The translations under genes were made by a program, and so were the position numbers. Of a stretch of DNA of 8,031 nucleotides, positions 5,821 to 8,031 are shown piece by piece. The stretch's first letter is position 1. Every line of letters starts with the position of its first letter. The notes under the pieces were generated by a model that was given only the letters and a program-made list of their open reading frames with translations, searched no databases and had not been told where the DNA came from. Origin of the DNA: Actinomycetes bacterium. GTDB lineage: Bacteria > Actinomycetota > Acidimicrobiia > Acidimicrobiales > Microtrichaceae. Location of the stretch: the NCBI GenBank assembly GCA_023437745.1, contig JAEZFI010000222.1:1-8031 (forward strand), read 5' to 3'.

Positions 5821-7002
5821 TCAGGTGGTGTAGTCGGCGTTGATCCGCACGTAGCCGTCGGTGAGGTCGCACCCGAAGGCGCGGAACGACCCGTCGGCGA
5901 TGCCGAGGTCGACGTCGATCTCGACGGTGTCGCCGGCCATGTGCTCCGCCGCCGCGGCGAGCGCCGTGGCGTCGGCGGCGGGTGGGAACATGCGCACCCC
6001 GCCGATGCCGATGATCGTGCGCTCCGGGTCGATGTCCATCTCGTCGCTGCACTTCCCGATCGCCATCGCGATGCGACCCCAGTTGGGGTCGGCGCCGTGC
6101 ACCGCGGTCTTCACGAGGGGCGAGTTCACGATCGCCTTGGCGACCCGGCGGGCCTGAGCGGCATCACGAGCGCCCCGCACCGTCGTCTCCACGACCTTCG
6201 TCGCACCCTCCCCGTCGGCGGCGATCATCCGGACGAGCCGCTCGGCCACGTCGAGCAGACCCGCCTCGAACGCGGCGAGGTCGACGGGGCCGGCTGCCCC
6301 GCTCGCCATCACGACCGCCGAGTCGCTGGTCGACGTGTCGGTGTCGATCGACAGCGCGTTGAACGTGACGTCGACCACCCTGCGGAGGGCGGCATCGAGC
6401 ACGGCCGCGTCCACCTTCGCATCGGTGAACACGAAGACCAGCAGCGTCGCCATGTCGGGCTCGATCATCCCGACGCCCTTCGCGATGCCGACGACCGAGG
6501 CCTCCCCACCCGCCCGGGTGGGGACCGTCGCCGAGGCGACCTTCGGATGCGTGTCGGTCGTCATGATGGCGGTGGCCGCCGCCGCCGGGTCCAGCGGCGC
6601 GCAGCGGGCGTCCGCGTCGCTGAACCAGCCACGGATGCGCTCCATCGGGTACGGGCGCCCGATGACGCCCGTCGAGGCGACGTACACCTCGCCTTCCTCG
6701 ACCCCGAGCAGGTCGGCAGCGTGGCGCTGCAGCTCGTGGGCGTCGGCCTCACCCGCAGCGCCGTTGGCCACGTTGGCGTTCTTCGAGATGACCACCAGCG
6801 CGCGACCGCGACCCGACGCCGCAACCTCGCGGCTGATCGTCACGCTCGGGCCGGCGAAGCGCGACTTGGTGAACACGCCCGCCGAGCTGGTGCCGGGCGC
6901 GGCGCGCACCAGCAGCACGTCGGAGGTCGTGTCCTTGATGCCGATCGAGGCGGTGAGCGACTCGAAGCCGGCCGGCACGGGGACGTCGGCGGCGGCGCTC
7001 AC
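5821..7002 (-). CDS. argJ: Glutamate N-acetyltransferase / amino-acid acetyltransferase ArgJ
   Basis: This 393-residue enzyme moves the acetyl group from N-acetylornithine to glutamate, closing the cyclic arginine pathway. Bifunctional members also acetylate glutamate from acetyl-CoA. ArgJ is made as one chain and cuts itself before a threonine. Here the processing site is KGVGMIEPDMATLLVF (175-190), with T186 as the expected nucleophile and N-terminus of the beta chain. The oxyanion-hole motif is STGVIG (110-115). Other family elements are TTDTHPK (148-154), GEGATK (264-269), HGADPNWGR (302-310) and the C-terminal RINADYTT. The length is normal. Sequence alone does not settle mono- versus bifunctional activity. 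The start is the GTG at 7000-7002, with GGAGG at 7010-7014 seven bases upstream, and it overlaps the hydrolase stop by 4 nt (GTGA). No other arginine gene is visible nearby. Confidence 0.97.
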   Translation of the reverse strand: MSAAADVPVPAGFESLTASIGIKDTTSDVLLVRAAPGTSSAGVFTKSRFAGPSVTISREVAASGRGRALVVISKNANVANGAAGEADAHELQRHAADLLGVEEGEVYVASTGVIGRPYPMERIRGWFSDADARCAPLDPAAAATAIMTTDTHPKVASATVPTRAGGEASVVGIAKGVGMIEPDMATLLVFVFTDAKVDAAVLDAALRRVVDVTFNALSIDTDTSTSDSAVVMASGAAGPVDLAAFEAGLLDVAERLVRMIAADGEGATKVVETTVRGARDAAQARRVAKAIVNSPLVKTAVHGADPNWGRIAMAIGKCSDEMDIDPERTIIGIGGVRMFPPAADATALAAAAEHMAGDTVEIDVDLGIADGSFRAFGCDLTDGYVRINADYTT

Positions 7003-8018
7003 CGGGCGTCCTCCGACACCTCGACGGGTTGGCGGGGCCCGGCGTCGAGCTCGGCCCCGAAGCGGTCGAGGGCGTCGACGAGGACGTCGGGCGCCTCCTG
7101 CATGACCTGGTGCCCCACCGACGGGATCTCCTCAATGCGCGCCCCCTCGATCAGCCGGGCGATCGCCCGGGCGTGCGGCGGCGGGGTCAGCAGGTCGCGC
7201 TCGCCCACGATGACGAGGGTCGGCCCGTCGACGGCGCCCAGCTCGGCGGTCACGTCGTGCGAGGCGATCGACGCGCCGGCCTCGGACAGCGTCGTGGGGG
7301 TCACCTCGGCGAGCATGGTGCGGACGTCCTCCACCATCCTGGCGGTGGGGTGCCGCCCGAAGGCGCCGCGGACCATCGCGGCGGACAGGTCGTTCTCGTT
7401 CCACGGGTACTGGAGCCGGGGATTGCGGAGCGACGCCCGGGAGACCGAGACGAGGCCCTTCGTGAGCCCGATCAGCCCGCCGGACAGCCCCCTGATCGAC
7501 AGGGTCGAGGCGCTCGTCGCGAGGAACACCCGGCCGGCCACGCGCTCGGCGAGCACGTCGAGGTGCTGGATCGAGAAGCGTCCCAGCACCATGCCGCCCA
7601 TCGAGTGGCCGACCACGATGGCGTCGCGGAGGTCGAGTGACTCGAGCAGCAGTCGGAGGTCCCGGGCGGCCGCTTCGAGGGTCACGCCCTCGGAGCCCGC
7701 TCGTGACCGGCCGTGGCCCCGCATGTCCCACGCCACTGTGCGGTGCCGGCCACGGAGGAGCGCGATGGTCGACGACCACACCCACCACTGGAGCGTCACG
7801 CCGTGCAGCAGCACGATCGGGCGCCCGGTGCCGGGGAGCTCCACCGCGTGCAGGAGCCCGCCGTCGTGCGTCTCGAGCTCGTGGTGCGTCACGTCGGTGG
7901 GCGGCGCCAGCGGGTCGTCCAGCGCCGGGTCGACCTCACGGCGGACCCGCCGCCCGGTCCGCAGCGTCGCCGCCGCGCCGGCGAGTCCGACCATCGCCAC
8001 ACCCAAGCCGGTCGCCAC
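6999..8018 (-). CDS. Alpha/beta-fold hydrolase with N-terminal membrane anchor, start possibly outside window
   Basis: At least 339 residues of an alpha/beta hydrolase. After a hydrophobic N-terminus (about 2-19) and a basic stretch (RTGRRVRREVDP) comes the hydrolase core: IVLLHGVTLQWWVW (68-81, oxyanion region), WDMRGHGRS (97-105) and the nucleophile elbow VVGHSMGG (135-142, S139). The probable acid is D275 (VGERDLLTP), and the histidine is H303 (SVGHQVMQE). The triad is therefore complete. The substrate cannot be told; esterase, lipase and related activities are all possible. The GTG at 8016-8018 is the outermost start visible. However, the same frame stays open to the window edge and reads TKRLVATGLGVAM, so basic residues would precede the hydrophobic segment, as expected of a signal anchor. 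The true start may lie upstream. It overlaps argJ by 4 nt and is the first visible gene of the four-gene run. Confidence 0.9.
   Translation of the reverse strand: MATGLGVAMVGLAGAAATLRTGRRVRREVDPALDDPLAPPTDVTHHELETHDGGLLHAVELPGTGRPIVLLHGVTLQWWVWSSTIALLRGRHRTVAWDMRGHGRSRAGSEGVTLEAAARDLRLLLESLDLRDAIVVGHSMGGMVLGRFSIQHLDVLAERVAGRVFLATSASTLSIRGLSGGLIGLTKGLVSVSRASLRNPRLQYPWNENDLSAAMVRGAFGRHPTARMVEDVRTMLAEVTPTTLSEAGASIASHDVTAELGAVDGPTLVIVGERDLLTPPPHARAIARLIEGARIEEIPSVGHQVMQEAPDVLVDALDRFGAELDAGPRQPVEVSEDAR
7010..7014 (-). promoter_or_regulatory. Ribosome-binding site of argJ
   Basis: GGAGG on the minus strand, 7 nt before the argJ GTG and inside the 3' end of the hydrolase gene. It is one of the strongest sites seen in the window and supports the GTG at 7002 over later in-frame starts. 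Confidence 0.75.
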
Positions 8019-8031
8019 CAGCCGCTTCGTC

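Noticed and set aside
1..8031. Defence system, phage, IS element or CRISPR array
   Set aside because: All seven coding regions fall in known chromosomal families or a DUF membrane family. I saw no repeat array, transposase, integrase or terminal inverted repeats.

Overview
The window is GC-rich (roughly 70% by eye) and densely coded. It holds seven genes and no gap over about 115 nt. The GC content, frequent GTG starts, an F420-type luciferase-like oxidoreductase and a mycobacterial-type six-helix HAMP adenylate cyclase all suggest a chromosomal segment from an actinobacterium, possibly of the Acidimicrobiia. The lineage is inferred from gene character, not from a search. I see no tRNA, rRNA, CRISPR array, IS element or phage gene.

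Left part (1-2249, minus strand): a luciferase-like F420-dependent oxidoreductase is followed after 44 nt by a large polytopic DUF2079 membrane protein, which runs off the left edge of the window. The oxidoreductase has a TANNNT -10-like box six bases before its ATG, compatible with a leaderless transcript.

Middle (2250-3654): a 115-nt divergent intergenic region separates the oxidoreductase from nhaA, a complete Na+/H+ antiporter on the plus strand. The nhaA leader can fold into a compact bulged hairpin, followed by short complementary segments that could alternately mask or expose the nhaA ribosome-binding site. Known nhaA-leader RNAs include Li+-sensing riboswitches, so this is the most interesting non-coding signal here. 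It is unproven.

Right part (3638-8018, minus strand): a tight four-gene run reads alpha/beta hydrolase -> argJ -> ung -> membrane adenylate cyclase. The junctions are a 4-nt GTGA overlap, a 1-nt gap and a 25-nt gap, which suggests one transcript. The products share no pathway: ester or related hydrolysis, arginine biosynthesis, uracil removal from DNA and cAMP signalling. All four assigned starts are GTG, although the hydrolase start may lie beyond the window. The cyclase gene and nhaA converge and overlap by 17 nt, and each gene has a GC-rich hairpin just past its stop, inside its neighbour.

Overall this looks like ordinary core and housekeeping chromosome. The points worth checking are the nhaA leader, the convergent overlap, the cyclase start and type, and argJ lying apart from any other visible arginine gene.
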